Counted from the first letter of the stretch, positions 36,297 through 44,592 are shown. The stretch: DNA of 64,000 bases from Marivirga atlantica (GCF_016734805.1 NZ_JAERQG010000002.1:248001-312000), one strand, 5' to 3'. The notes: generated by a model from the letters alone, not told the origin. A program made the numbers and translations.

Positions 36297-36381
36297 ACAA
36301 ATATTTATTTTTAGGAGTTTGTAGGCTATTGTTGTATCAATTCTATCTTAATTTCATCATTCCAACTCCTTTGTTCAACTT

Positions 36382-36486
36382 GCGCACAACAACCGGATAT
36401 AATCACTTTAGGTAACTATATCTGCCTAATATCATTTAGTGATTAAGTTAATAAAATATGCTGAAATGCCACCACACACTATGTTA
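36382..36486. repeat. Imperfect palindrome P2 (attC-like) upstream of the SRPBCC gene
   Basis: Perfect arms TAATCACT (36400-36407) and AGTGATTA (36438-36445) enclose inner arms TTAGG (36408-36412) and CCTAA (36425-36429). The outer ends carry GCACAACAAC (from 36384) on one side and CACACACTATGTTAG (to 36486) on the other. The element fills most of the 263-base gap between two minus-strand genes. Confidence 0.5.
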
Positions 36487-36504
36487 GTAAATGTTTATTC
36501 AAAG

Positions 36505-36545
36505 AATAACCGTTAAAAACGGCTAAGGCTTTTAAGCCTTATTTT
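36505..36545 (-). terminator. Possible terminator after the six-helix membrane protein gene
   Basis: The palindrome AAGGCTTTTAAGCCTT (36525-36540) is followed on the minus strand by a second small hairpin, CCGTT/AACGG, with a T-run in its loop. The hairpins are convincing but the T-tract is not directly adjacent, so the call is moderate. Confidence 0.4.
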
Positions 36546-36559
36546 TCTAGCAATGCTGC

Positions 36560-37123
36560 TTACTTATTTGCTCCTAATCTTTTAATTGAATTTCTTAAGA
36601 AAATAATGCTGTAGCCTAGTAAGGTCAAGGCATAGCCAATGATTAACCTAAATGGTAAAGGTATAATATGCCACAGTACGAGCGTAGCTAATACAATACT
36701 GGCAACCGCCAGCTTTTCATTCTTGATGTAGTTCAGGCTTAAAATTAGGAGCCCTGTATTAAAGACTTTCGAACTTGGGCCTATAGAAAGAAATGGTTTC
36801 CAAATGGAAGGTGCCTGGTAGATATGCTTGCTAAATTCTATACGTAATTCTTCATTCGGTAAGCTCCACCAGATGAAATCTAATACACACATGCCAATTG
36901 TGGCGGTAATACCTATTAAGGCTATCGGAAAGCCTATATAGGTGATAATTGTTTTTGGAAAGGACACCACCTGCGGAATTAGTAAAACTACCCCTAATAA
37001 CAAAAACCAATGTGCGAAATCGATAGGTTCTTGGCTGTAAACAAAGTCGTTTCCCTGAGCCAATAAAATTTGACCTACTAAAAACAGCAGGAGGCCTATC
37101 AGAAATAATATTTTATAGGTCAT
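36560..37123 (-). CDS. Multi-pass membrane protein of unknown function
   Basis: This 187-residue protein has five or six hydrophobic segments (for example ILFLIGLLLFLVGQILLAQ, HWFLLLGVVLLIPQVV, TIITYIGFPIALIGITATIGMCVLDFIWW and FRLIIGYALTLLGYSIIFL). I do not recognise a family. Small conserved-looking polar spots (LDFIWWSLPNEELR) lie between helices three and four. It has an ATG start. It is followed by palindrome P2 and preceded by the PH-domain gene on the same strand with an 80-base gap. Confidence 0.6.
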   Translation of the reverse strand: MTYKILFLIGLLLFLVGQILLAQGNDFVYSQEPIDFAHWFLLLGVVLLIPQVVSFPKTIITYIGFPIALIGITATIGMCVLDFIWWSLPNEELRIEFSKHIYQAPSIWKPFLSIGPSSKVFNTGLLILSLNYIKNEKLAVASIVLATLVLWHIIPLPFRLIIGYALTLLGYSIIFLRNSIKRLGANK

Positions 37124-37203
37124 GTTTTTTCTATTAGCTCATTTTAAAACTTGTCTACCACATAATGTGATGGAGGACCTCCGGAAGTTAGTGAATTATA
37201 ACT

Positions 37204-37626
37204 TTATTTGTTGTAGGTAATTGTCGGATTGATCTTTTGTAAGTCCTTTATAAACTGTGCTTTATCTCTAGGTGAAACTATAACCTCACTATATTTCTCA
37301 TAGTTAATCCGTATTCTATCGAAAGATGGGGCAGGGGAAGAATAGATACTTTTAGTTTCCTCAATGCTTTTAATGGAAGCAATGGCAATGGTAGGGTATT
37401 TAATGAATCCGCTTTTGATGTATAATTTATCTTTAGTGATGGTGTAGGAGGTACCGAGGAACATATGAAGTATAAAAAACAAAAATAGGAGCCATATGCC
37501 AATCATAAGGAAATTCCATTCCGACAAATCAAAATTCACCAAATAGATTCCTAATGGAATCAGAAGTGCAATCATTAAGGTACTTAAAAGCACAAATGAG
37601 ATCTTCGCTTGATGTTTGATGGGCAT
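37204..37626 (-). CDS. PH-like (bPH) domain membrane protein
   Basis: The protein is about 140 residues from the ATG at 37624-37626 (MPIKHQAKISF). An upstream TTG at 37674 gives a longer frame whose extra residues look unrelated and are rejected. Two membrane helices (about residues 10-32 and 38-60) are followed by a bacterial PH-like domain: TSYTITKDKLYIKSGFIKYPTIAIASIKSIEETKS, then SPAPSFDRIRINYEKYSEVIVSPRDKAQFIKDLQKINP. This is the usual pattern of the family, whose function is mostly unknown. Confidence 0.75.
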   Translation of the reverse strand: MPIKHQAKISFVLLSTLMIALLIPLGIYLVNFDLSEWNFLMIGIWLLFLFFILHMFLGTSYTITKDKLYIKSGFIKYPTIAIASIKSIEETKSIYSSPAPSFDRIRINYEKYSEVIVSPRDKAQFIKDLQKINPTITYNK

Positions 37627-37704
37627 ATCAAATACTATTATGTGATGAATATACTGAAAGCCTGATCCTTTCAAAAGAGCTTGAAGCTGATTTTTTTAAC
37701 CCTT

Positions 37705-38136
37705 TTATTTGCGTTTTGGGTCATATTCAATCATCCACTCTATACCGAACTGATCTCTGAACATACCGAAATAAGAACCCCAGGGGCTATCTTCCAATGG
37801 CATTTCAACATTTCCACCTTTAGAGAGTCCGTTAAATATGTGGGTGGGTTCTTCCTTACTTTCGGCATTTACGGAAATCTTGCTTCTTGTTTCCATCTCA
37901 TTGTGTTTCCCTAATTGTTCAGGAGTATCACTGCCCATTAATATGCTGTGTTTGCCTATTGGTAAAGCGATATGCATAATTTTCTCTGCTTCTTTTTCGA
38001 AGTTGGGAGCACCATCAAAATTCATGTCTTTAAACCTAACGATTGAAGAAAAATCACTGCCAAATACGGACTTGTAAAATGAAAATGCCTCTTCAGCATT
38101 ACCATTAAAATGGATGTAGGGATTAATTGACGCCAT
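37705..38136 (-). CDS. VOC-superfamily (PhnB-like glyoxalase fold) protein
   Basis: This 143-residue protein has the PhnB-type vicinal oxygen chelate fold. The start INPYIHFNGNAEEAFSFYKSVFG is the family signature; MHIALPIGKHSILMGSDT and WGSYFGMFRDQFGIEWMIEYD follow. The metal position corresponding to the usual C-terminal Glu is present in IEWMIEYD. Family members include 3-demethylubiquinone methyltransferase-like and resistance proteins; no substrate can be inferred. It has an ATG start. The 198 bases upstream (38137-38334) hold no gene. Confidence 0.85.
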   Translation of the reverse strand: MASINPYIHFNGNAEEAFSFYKSVFGSDFSSIVRFKDMNFDGAPNFEKEAEKIMHIALPIGKHSILMGSDTPEQLGKHNEMETRSKISVNAESKEEPTHIFNGLSKGGNVEMPLEDSPWGSYFGMFRDQFGIEWMIEYDPKRK

Positions 38137-38334
38137 AGCTTTTTTTGATAATCAATTTACCTCATTGTAAGCATATTTTTTTGAAGTGGCTGCAAGTTTT
38201 TTCCTACTTAATTTTCAGTAAAGGCTGCTATTAGCCTTATGCCTGTTGTAGACTTAGTTGTGCTATGAAATGAGAAAATTAGTAATTTATGTGCTTTTCA
38301 ACAAGATGGACTCGTAAAAAGGGAGCGTTTCTTT

Positions 38335-38664
38335 TTATGAATAATTAGTTTTCTTCTTAGGTAGTAGTATAATACCAATAAGGGGTACTCCTATTAATGA
38401 AATCATGTAGCCGAAGAAAGTAAAAACAACAACACCCGTATAACACCTGAAATCACTTGATTCATAGTTGAATGAAAGTCCTTTTATGGAAGTAACAGTA
38501 GCTAAATATGGTGTGAAAAGGCCTATCAGGAAACATAATGTAAGAAGATAGAAGAATTGCTTTCTGTTGATTTTTGCTCCAAATGGATATCTAACCATAA
38601 TGATTAAAGCAATCGGTAAAAGAATTATTAAGGTAGGTGCTATGAGTCCGAGAATTAAGGCCAT
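38335..38664 (-). CDS. Three-helix membrane protein of unknown function
   Basis: This 109-residue protein has three predicted membrane segments (ILGLIAPTLIILLPIALIIMV, FFYLLTLCFLIGLFTPYLATV and GVVVFTFFGYMISLIGVPLIGIILL) and a Lys-rich tail. No family is recognised. It has an ATG start (38662-38664). It lies 46 bases downstream of the next small membrane-protein gene on the same strand, so the two may be one unit. Confidence 0.55.
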   Translation of the reverse strand: MALILGLIAPTLIILLPIALIIMVRYPFGAKINRKQFFYLLTLCFLIGLFTPYLATVTSIKGLSFNYESSDFRCYTGVVVFTFFGYMISLIGVPLIGIILLPKKKTNYS

Positions 38665-38710
38665 TTTAGACTTGAAATGTATTTAGTTGAAAGAGTAATA
38701 AAATGTGTTT

Positions 38711-39151
38711 TCATCGAATTTTTATTCTTGCCTTAAGCTTATGGACAGTTGGGTGAGTGGCATAATACAGAAATAGATGAGTCTTTCCGAAAAAGATAAT
38801 CCATTTACCAAACTTAGATTTTTTACTTAATCTCAATATTATTAAATGTGGATAGCTTGGGATATAATAAACATTTTTTAGATCAATGAAATAAATCTTG
38901 TCCTCCTTGAAAAAATTGTCAATATAAAGGCATTCATCGTCTATAGAAATGTTTTTTGCACTTAGAAGAATTAAGGTAGCAGGAACTGCGAAAAGAATGA
39001 TGATAACAAGAGTAGGAAAGACTGCTGCGTTTGAATAATCGATTTCGAATATCGTTGCATATGTTAACAAACCTAGACTAAGCGCAGGAAAAACAAATTT
39101 CCATACTACTGTTAATGAACTAGAAAGTCTGACTTTATGCATTTTAGCCAT
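38711..39151 (-). CDS. Small membrane protein with a PH-like C-terminal part
   Basis: This protein is 146 residues, or 143 if the second ATG (39140-39142, MHKVRLSSS) is used. The second start is plausible because the first three codons overlap the word GCTGCCAACAATGG, which looks like the end of a repeat element. Two membrane helices (about residues 11-31 and 41-63) precede a beta-rich part (NISIDDECLYIDNFFKEDKIYFIDLKNVYYI) resembling PH-like domains. No named family is certain. The start lies 18 bases after the stop of the preceding gene. Confidence 0.55.
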   Translation of the reverse strand: MAKMHKVRLSSSLTVVWKFVFPALSLGLLTYATIFEIDYSNAAVFPTLVIIILFAVPATLILLSAKNISIDDECLYIDNFFKEDKIYFIDLKNVYYIPSYPHLIILRLSKKSKFGKWIIFFGKTHLFLYYATHPTVHKLKARIKIR

Positions 39152-39169
39152 TGTTGGCAGCAGTGTTTT

Positions 39170-39589
39170 TTATTCCTGTTCCATTATTGCAATATCTTCT
39201 CCACGCCCAAGTCCAATATACTGTTTGTTGTCAACTGTAAAGTCATATGTTTCGTAACCTGTGGAGGCGGTGAATATTTCTATTTCATACCCTTCTGTCA
39301 AAGTTAGTGTTAAGTCACCAGTGTCTTTGTCCACTTTTATTCTTGTCAGTTTTTTACCTGTCAGTTCTTCTCTTATTCTTTTTGTTAGGTCTAAAGGTTT
39401 TGTTAGTCCGAATTGATGTCCATGGTCTAAAGAGACTTCCTGTATTACTTTGCTTTTTAAAAGACGCCAAAAACCTGTCGAGCTTGCATAAATGTTGTCG
39501 GTAAATAGAAATGTCCAACTACCTGCATTCTTGTCATAAGTCAAGTTATCGAAATCTGCGTCTGTCTCGAATATTAGTTCAGTTGTCAT
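39170..39589 (-). CDS. Hypothetical soluble protein of about 139 residues
   Basis: The best start is the ATG at 39587-39589 (MTTELIFETDADFDNL). The longer frame from a TTG at 39631 runs through palindrome P3 and is rejected. The protein is beta-rich with segments SWTFLFTDNIYASSTGFWRLL, SLDHGHQFGLTKPLDL and LTLTLTEGYEIEIFTASTGYETYDF. It has no signal peptide or membrane helix. I do not recognise the family with confidence. It is bracketed by a palindrome upstream and a GCTGCCAACAATGG word (39152-39165) downstream, like the other cassette-like genes here. Confidence 0.6.
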   Translation of the reverse strand: MTTELIFETDADFDNLTYDKNAGSWTFLFTDNIYASSTGFWRLLKSKVIQEVSLDHGHQFGLTKPLDLTKRIREELTGKKLTRIKVDKDTGDLTLTLTEGYEIEIFTASTGYETYDFTVDNKQYIGLGRGEDIAIMEQE

Positions 39590-39603
39590 CGTTTTTTTCC
39601 ATT

Positions 39604-39660
39604 GCTGCCAACCACCAGATATAACAGCCAAAGTTGTTATATCCCGCTTACATCATTTAA
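39604..39660. repeat. Palindrome P3 upstream of the hypothetical gene at 39.2-39.6 kb
   Basis: Perfect eight-base arms GATATAAC (39618-39625) and GTTATATC (39636-39643) enclose ten bases. On the minus strand the element ends GGTGGTTGGCAGCAATGG, just before the gene start. The inverted words GCTGCCAAC (here, from 39604) and GTTGGCAGC (at 39158-39166) flank the gene on its two sides. Confidence 0.5.
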
Positions 39661-39671
39661 TCCTCAAGTTA

Positions 39672-39707
39672 AATAAAAAAGCCACATACTATGAATAATA
39701 TGTGGCT
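39672..39707 (-). terminator. Terminator of the second MscS gene
   Basis: Nine-base arms AGCCACATA (39680-39688) and TATGTGGCT (39699-39707) are followed on the minus strand by TTTTTTATTT. It starts 28 bases after the stop codon at 39735. Confidence 0.85.
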
Positions 39708-39734
39708 ATTAAAATATACAGGAACTGTGTTGTA

Positions 39735-40556
39735 CTATTCCTTTATCATATGCACATCTCTCTGTGGAAATGGTACTTCTATACCTACTTCATTGAATTT
39801 GTTGTTAATCGCTTCCAGGTTATCCCAGTAGACAGGCCATACATTATCAGTTGCTGTCCAGCATCGAATAGTTAAGTCCAGCGAGCTATCGCCAAAATTG
39901 ATAAATTTCACCACTGGTTCAGGATCAGCATTAATGCGTTCATCCTGCTTCAAAACTGCCAGCACTGTGCTTCTTACTTTTGTCAGGTCTGAGCCATAAG
40001 CTACACCAACTTTCATTTCCACCCTTCTGGTATCTTTTGCGGTTACGTTAATCACATTAGAGTTGGCTAGAGCGCCATTAGGCATTACTACCAATCTATT
40101 ATCGAAAGTTCTGAGGTGGGTGTGGAGTATGTCGATTTTTTCCACTGTCCCCATTTGTCCTTGTGCCTCAATGATGCTATCAACTTTAAAAGGTTTAAAG
40201 ATGAGGATAAGAATACCCCCGGCAAAATTGGATAAGCTGCCTTGCAAAGCCAGACCGATAGCCAAACCTGCGGCTCCTAAAATACCTAGTAAAGCTGCGA
40301 TTTCTACATTCAAACTTTGCAGAATTACCAATACCAGTCCGATGTACAGCACAAAGCGTGTGAAGCTGGAAAGGAAGCTGGTAAGGGAGGCTTCTATGTC
40401 CCATTTCACGAACAACTTTTTGATACCTTTCATTAGGTAGCTGATGATGAGTCTACCGACAATGAATATCAGCACCACTTTAATAAGCGATAGGCCTATT
40501 TCAATGCCGTAGCTTTGTATTTTGTCTAATAGTTGTGGATCAAGGTTTTCAAACAT
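39735..40556 (-). CDS. mscS: MscS-family small-conductance mechanosensitive channel
   Basis: This is a channel of about 273 residues when started at the ATG at 40554-40556 (MFENLDPQLL); a TTG four codons upstream is less likely. Three membrane segments end in the classic pore helix LLGILGAAGLAIGLALQGSLSNFAGGILILIFKPF, rich in Gly and Ala as in E. coli MscS. The beta domain (DSIIEAQGQMGTVEKIDILHTHLRTFDNRLVVMPNG) and C-terminal domain follow, ending in VEVPFPQRDVHMIKE-like residues. It is closer to E. coli MscS than the channel at 33.9 kb. It has its own terminator and probably its own promoter. Confidence 0.95.
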   Translation of the reverse strand: MFENLDPQLLDKIQSYGIEIGLSLIKVVLIFIVGRLIISYLMKGIKKLFVKWDIEASLTSFLSSFTRFVLYIGLVLVILQSLNVEIAALLGILGAAGLAIGLALQGSLSNFAGGILILIFKPFKVDSIIEAQGQMGTVEKIDILHTHLRTFDNRLVVMPNGALANSNVINVTAKDTRRVEMKVGVAYGSDLTKVRSTVLAVLKQDERINADPEPVVKFINFGDSSLDLTIRCWTATDNVWPVYWDNLEAINNKFNEVGIEVPFPQRDVHMIKE

Positions 40557-40645
40557 AATTAATGACAAATTTTTGGTTTAAGTTAAGGAACGAAGTTTAG
40601 GAGGGTTCAGGATTTCTCCCATTCAAGTTTCCTGAGAAATCAAAT

Positions 40646-40675
40646 AAAAAAGGCCAAACAATTGTTTGGCCTTTT
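40646..40675. terminator. Symmetric terminator after the alanine dehydrogenase gene
   Basis: AGGCCAAACA (from 40651) pairs perfectly with TGTTTGGCCT (to 40672). A-runs and T-runs on both sides make it usable in either direction. It lies 22 bases after the ald stop codon and upstream of the mscS gene. Confidence 0.88.
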
Positions 40676-40697
40676 TAAGTATTTTTAAAGCTATTGC

Positions 40698-41822
40698 TTA
40701 GTGAGCGTTGCCTAAATATTTCTCGAAAGGTACGTGTGGTAAATCAAATGCTTCAGCAACAGCATCGTATACTACATCTCCTTTAATGATATTTAAACCT
40801 AAAGCTAAGTCTCTGTTATCCTGACAAGCCTTTACCCAACCTTTGTTAGCTAACTGTATAGCAAAAGGGAGAGTTGCATTGGTAAGTGCCAGGGTAGAAG
40901 TGTAAGGCACAGCACCCGGCATATTGGCTACGCAATAATGCAATACATCATCAATAATGTAAGTAGGATCTTGGTGCGTAGTAGGCTTACAGGTTTCAAT
41001 ACATCCTCCTTGATCTACGGCAACATCTACTAATACAGTACCAGGACGCATGTCTTTCAACATATCTCTGGTAATCAGATGAGGCGCTTTAGCACCTGGT
41101 ATCAATACAGCACCTACAATTAAATCGTGTGTGCTAATTAATTCTCTAATATTGTATTCATTTGACATGAAAGTATTCACGTTGGCAGGCATAATGTCAT
41201 CAAGGTATCTTAAACGCTGAAGGTTTAAATCCATAATGGTAACATCAGCACCCATACCGGCTGCCATTTTAGCTGCATTAGTACCAACAACTCCGCCACC
41301 AAGAATTAACACCTTGGCAGGACGAACACCTGGTACACCACCTAACAAAATACCACGACCTTTTAAAGGCTTCTCTAAATATTTTGCACCTTCTTGAATT
41401 GACATTCTTCCTGCCACCTCTGACATTGGTACCAAAAGAGGAAGAGATTTATCAGGACGCTCAACAGTTTCATAAGCTAGGCAAACCGATTTGTTGTCAA
41501 TCATTGCACGGGTAAGAGGCTCATAAGAAGCAAAATGGAAATAGGTAAATACCAACTGATCTTCTCTAATCAATTTATACTCAGGCTCAATAGGCTCTTT
41601 CACCTTCATAATCATTTCAGCCTTCGCATAAACACTTTCAATATCAGGCAAAATTTGAGCACCGGCCTCTACATATTCTTCATCCATGAAGCCACTACCT
41701 TCTCCGGCAGTAGTTTGTATATATACTTCATGACCATGCTTCGAAAGCTCTTGAGCTCCACCTGGGGTAAGTGCGACACGATTTTCGTTGTTTTTAATCT
41801 CCTTTGGTACACCAATAATCAT
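40698..41822 (-). CDS. ald: Alanine dehydrogenase
   Basis: This 374-residue NAD-dependent enzyme interconverts alanine and pyruvate plus ammonia. The N-terminal catalytic segment IGVPKEIKNNENRVALTPGGAQELSKHGHEV, the Lys in MKVKEP, the His in FTYFHFAS and the NAD-binding loop LILGGGVVGTNAAKMAAGMGADV are all present, and the length matches the family (about 370). It is a single gene. On the minus strand TATATTTG (41846-41853) is a good -7 promoter element about 25 bases before the ATG, and a strong terminator follows the gene. Confidence 0.96.
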   Translation of the reverse strand: MIIGVPKEIKNNENRVALTPGGAQELSKHGHEVYIQTTAGEGSGFMDEEYVEAGAQILPDIESVYAKAEMIMKVKEPIEPEYKLIREDQLVFTYFHFASYEPLTRAMIDNKSVCLAYETVERPDKSLPLLVPMSEVAGRMSIQEGAKYLEKPLKGRGILLGGVPGVRPAKVLILGGGVVGTNAAKMAAGMGADVTIMDLNLQRLRYLDDIMPANVNTFMSNEYNIRELISTHDLIVGAVLIPGAKAPHLITRDMLKDMRPGTVLVDVAVDQGGCIETCKPTTHQDPTYIIDDVLHYCVANMPGAVPYTSTLALTNATLPFAIQLANKGWVKACQDNRDLALGLNIIKGDVVYDAVAEAFDLPHVPFEKYLGNAH

Positions 41823-41845
41823 AATGCAGTCTTTTTAATTTTCGG

Positions 41846-41853
41846 CAAATATA
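41846..41853 (-). promoter_or_regulatory. Putative -7 promoter element of ald
   Basis: Minus-strand TATATTTG matches TAnnTTTG. The -33 region reads CTTT at the expected distance, an imperfect match. The rest of the 322-base gap (41823-42144) holds only the divergent promoter at 42062. Confidence 0.45.
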
Positions 41854-42061
41854 AAGAAGTAAGTATTAATTAAAGGTTTTGTTTTGACTTTTTTCGGTTA
41901 ACATTTTTACCCTTTTGTCTGTTATTTTTTATGTTCTTCACTTATTCTTATTGAAGAAATAAAATTCCGTGAAAATACATTTATTCAAAATAAAACATCT
42001 ATTTAATGTATTTTAAAAGATTAATATCGAAATAATCGACTTAAAACAGAAGAAAGTTGGA

Positions 42062-42092
42062 TTTGAATAGCTCACGTTTTTAATTAAATTTG
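42062..42092 (+). promoter_or_regulatory. Promoter of the E1 alpha/beta gene
   Basis: TTTG (42062-42065), a 19-base spacer and TAAATTTG (42085-42092) match the Bacteroidota consensus exactly. A hairpin GCTTGC/GCAAGC (42097-42115) lies right at the expected transcript start. Confidence 0.7.
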
Positions 42093-42130
42093 TTGGGCTT
42101 GCGAAAGCAGCAAGCGGTTTTTGTACTAAA

Positions 42131-42138
42131 AAGGAGGT
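42131..42138 (+). promoter_or_regulatory. Strong Shine-Dalgarno site of the E1 gene
   Basis: AAGGAGGT lies six bases before the ATG at 42145. A full-length anti-16S complement is rare in Bacteroidota, and no other gene in the window has one as good. It fixes the start codon. Confidence 0.7.
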
Positions 42139-42144
42139 CCGTTT

Positions 42145-44559
42145 ATGGCAACTACTAAAAAAGCGAAGAGTAAAGCTAAAACTATAAATACTGAAGAAAT
42201 TCTTAACGATTATAAACTAGGATGGGAGAGCCGTCATGCTAGTTTAATGGGTAGGAAAGAAGTGTTCATGGGCAAGGCTAAATTTGGCATTTTTGGAGAT
42301 GGAAAAGAATTAGCGCAGCTAGCAATGGCCAAAGCTTTTAAAGCTGGCGATTTCAGATCAGGTTATTATCGTGATCAAACTTTTATGTTTGCCATTGGTG
42401 AACTTACAGTACAACAATATTTCGCACAGTTATACGCGCACGCAAACGTTGAGGCTGATCCTGCTTCTGCCGGTAGGTTGATGAATGGACACTTCGCTAC
42501 AAGAATGCTTGATGAAGCCGGTCAATATGTAGAGCTTTCAAAAAGTAAAAATAGCACGGCTGATGTTTCTCCTACAGCAGCGCAAATGCCACGATTATTA
42601 GGACTTGCTTTTGCCTCTAAGCTATTCAGAAATAATGATGCCTTACAAGAAGAAGAATTTCAGAAATATTCAATAAAAGGAAATGAAGTAGCTTTTGGTA
42701 CCATAGGGAATGCCTCAACAAGTGAGGGTATGTTTTATGAAACCATCAATGCTGCCGGGGTTTTACAAGTACCAATGCTTATCTCAGTTTGGGATGATGC
42801 CTATGGTATTTCTGTACCGCAGGAATACCATACCACCAAAGGAAGCATATCTGAGGTGCTGGCTGGTTTCCAAAGAGATAAAAATAAGGATGGTTATGAA
42901 ATTTTTGTAGTGAAAGGGTGGGACTATAATGCCTTGCTTGATACCTATAAAAAGGCGTCCGAAGTTTCAAGAAATGAGCATGTGCCAACCATGGTGCATG
43001 TTGTAGAAATGACGCAACCTCAAGGCCATTCAACCAGTGGTTCTCATGAGCGCTATAAATCAAAAGAGAGATTAGAATGGGAAGCAGAGTATGATTGTCT
43101 TCTCCAATTCAGAAAATACATTTTATCAGAAGGTATTGCTAAAGAAGCTGAGCTCGATGAAATAGAAGAGAATGCTAAAAAGAATGCCAAAGAGGCCAAA
43201 GATGCAGCATGGAAGGCATTCATTGGTGAAATTAAGGATGAGCAACAAGAATCCCTTGACTTGCTTAAAGCCTTTCAGGAAGAATCATCAAATCCTGATG
43301 CAATAGCAGAAATTATTAAGGAGCTAAAGGCTGAAATGAATCCTTTAAAGCTGCATACTATTAAAGCGGCTAAAAAAGCTTTAAGATATGATAGAGGAAG
43401 TGAGCTTGATAGTAGAAACAAATTAAAGAGTTGGTTGCAAGCCTCTATGCAAGAGCATGAGGATGAATACAGCTCACATTTATATAGTCAATCCGATAAG
43501 GCTGCCCTAAATGTTGACGTTGTGCCTGTTGTCTATGATGAGGATGCTGATAAAGTTGATGGCAGAGAAGTGCTACAAGCATGTTTTGATGCAGCCCTTA
43601 CCCGCGACCCGCGTGTTTTTGCCCTTGGTGAAGATGTAGGTAAAATTGGAGATGTGAATCAGGCATTTGCAGGGCTTCAGGAAAAATATGGCGAAATACG
43701 TGTAATGGATACAGGTATTCGTGAAACTACTATTATTGGGCAAGGCATTGGTGCTGCACTACGCGGGTTGAGACCAATTGCTGAGATTCAATATTTGGAT
43801 TATTTACTGTATGCTTTACAGACTTTATCGGATGATTTGGCTTGTTTGCAATACAGAACCAGAGGAGGACAAAAAGCTCCACTTATTATAAGAACGAGAG
43901 GACATAGATTAGAAGGGGTTTGGCACTCAGGCTCACCAATGGGCATGATTCTACATAGCCTTAGAGGTATTAACGTGCTGGTTCCTAGAAATATGACGCA
44001 GGCGGCTGGCTTTTACAATACAATGCTTCAATCAGACGAACCCGCATTAATAATAGAGTGCTTAAATGGTTACCGACTTAAAGAAAGTATGCCGTCAAAC
44101 ATTGGTGAATTCACCGTGCCTTTAGGTCAACCAGAAACGATAAGAGAGGGTGATGATATAACAGTGGTGACTTATGGCTCCATGTGCCGAGTTGTTGGTG
44201 AAGCCGCCAGACAATTAGAGGAAGTAGGAGTATCTGTTGAAATAATTGATGTACAAACCTTATTACCTTTTGATGTTGATCATCAAATAGTTGAATCGGT
44301 GAAGAAAACCAATAAGATAGTGTTTGCTGATGAAGATGTGCCTGGTGGAGCCTCTGCATTTATGATGCAGAAAGTACTGGAAGAGCAGAAAGCCTATCGT
44401 TATTTAGATGCACAGCCTTTGACTATAAGTTCCAAAGAACATAGGCCGGCTTATGGTTCTGATGGTGATTATTTCTCCAAACCAAATCCGGAAGTGATAT
44501 TTGAAAAGTTATATGGAATGATGCATGAGTATGCACCGGATAATTTTCCTGAAATTTAA
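42145..44559 (+). CDS. Fused E1 alpha/beta subunit of a 2-oxoacid dehydrogenase
   Basis: This 804-residue thiamine-diphosphate enzyme performs the decarboxylation step of a 2-oxoacid dehydrogenase complex (branched-chain or pyruvate type). The alpha part covers about residues 10-330: YYRDQTFMFAIGE, then AFGTIGNASTSEGMFYE at the cofactor position, then GHSTSGSHERYKS. A charged helical linker runs from about 330 to 460. The beta part (about 470-804) has FALGEDVGKIGDVNQAF, DTGIRETTIIGQGIGAALRGLRPIAEIQYLDYL and EIIDVQTLLPFD. Fused alpha/beta chains are common in Bacteroidota. The usual acidic first motif GDG is GNA here, which is worth noting. E2 and E3 are not nearby. Promoter, ribosome site and terminator are all clear. 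Confidence 0.92.
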   Translation: MATTKKAKSKAKTINTEEILNDYKLGWESRHASLMGRKEVFMGKAKFGIFGDGKELAQLAMAKAFKAGDFRSGYYRDQTFMFAIGELTVQQYFAQLYAHANVEADPASAGRLMNGHFATRMLDEAGQYVELSKSKNSTADVSPTAAQMPRLLGLAFASKLFRNNDALQEEEFQKYSIKGNEVAFGTIGNASTSEGMFYETINAAGVLQVPMLISVWDDAYGISVPQEYHTTKGSISEVLAGFQRDKNKDGYEIFVVKGWDYNALLDTYKKASEVSRNEHVPTMVHVVEMTQPQGHSTSGSHERYKSKERLEWEAEYDCLLQFRKYILSEGIAKEAELDEIEENAKKNAKEAKDAAWKAFIGEIKDEQQESLDLLKAFQEESSNPDAIAEIIKELKAEMNPLKLHTIKAAKKALRYDRGSELDSRNKLKSWLQASMQEHEDEYSSHLYSQSDKAALNVDVVPVVYDEDADKVDGREVLQACFDAALTRDPRVFALGEDVGKIGDVNQAFAGLQEKYGEIRVMDTGIRETTIIGQGIGAALRGLRPIAEIQYLDYLLYALQTLSDDLACLQYRTRGGQKAPLIIRTRGHRLEGVWHSGSPMGMILHSLRGINVLVPRNMTQAAGFYNTMLQSDEPALIIECLNGYRLKESMPSNIGEFTVPLGQPETIREGDDITVVTYGSMCRVVGEAARQLEEVGVSVEIIDVQTLLPFDVDHQIVESVKKTNKIVFADEDVPGGASAFMMQKVLEEQKAYRYLDAQPLTISSKEHRPAYGSDGDYFSKPNPEVIFEKLYGMMHEYAPDNFPEI

Positions 44560-44564
44560 GAAAG

Positions 44565-44592
44565 AAAAGCCCTCAAGTTGAGGGCTTTTTTG
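44565..44592 (+). terminator. Terminator after the E1 gene
   Basis: AAAGCCCTCAA and TTGAGGGCTTT pair around a single base, followed by a T-run (44586-44591). It lies directly after the stop codon at 44559. Confidence 0.88.

Noticed and set aside
39590-39631. N-terminal extension of the hypothetical gene from a TTG
   Set aside because: The extra 14 codons are part of palindrome P3; the ATG at 39589 gives a normal protein start.
35664-39660. Calling P1-P3 true integron attC sites
   Set aside because: The canonical core sequences are not matched and no integron integrase is in the window, so only attC-like is claimed.
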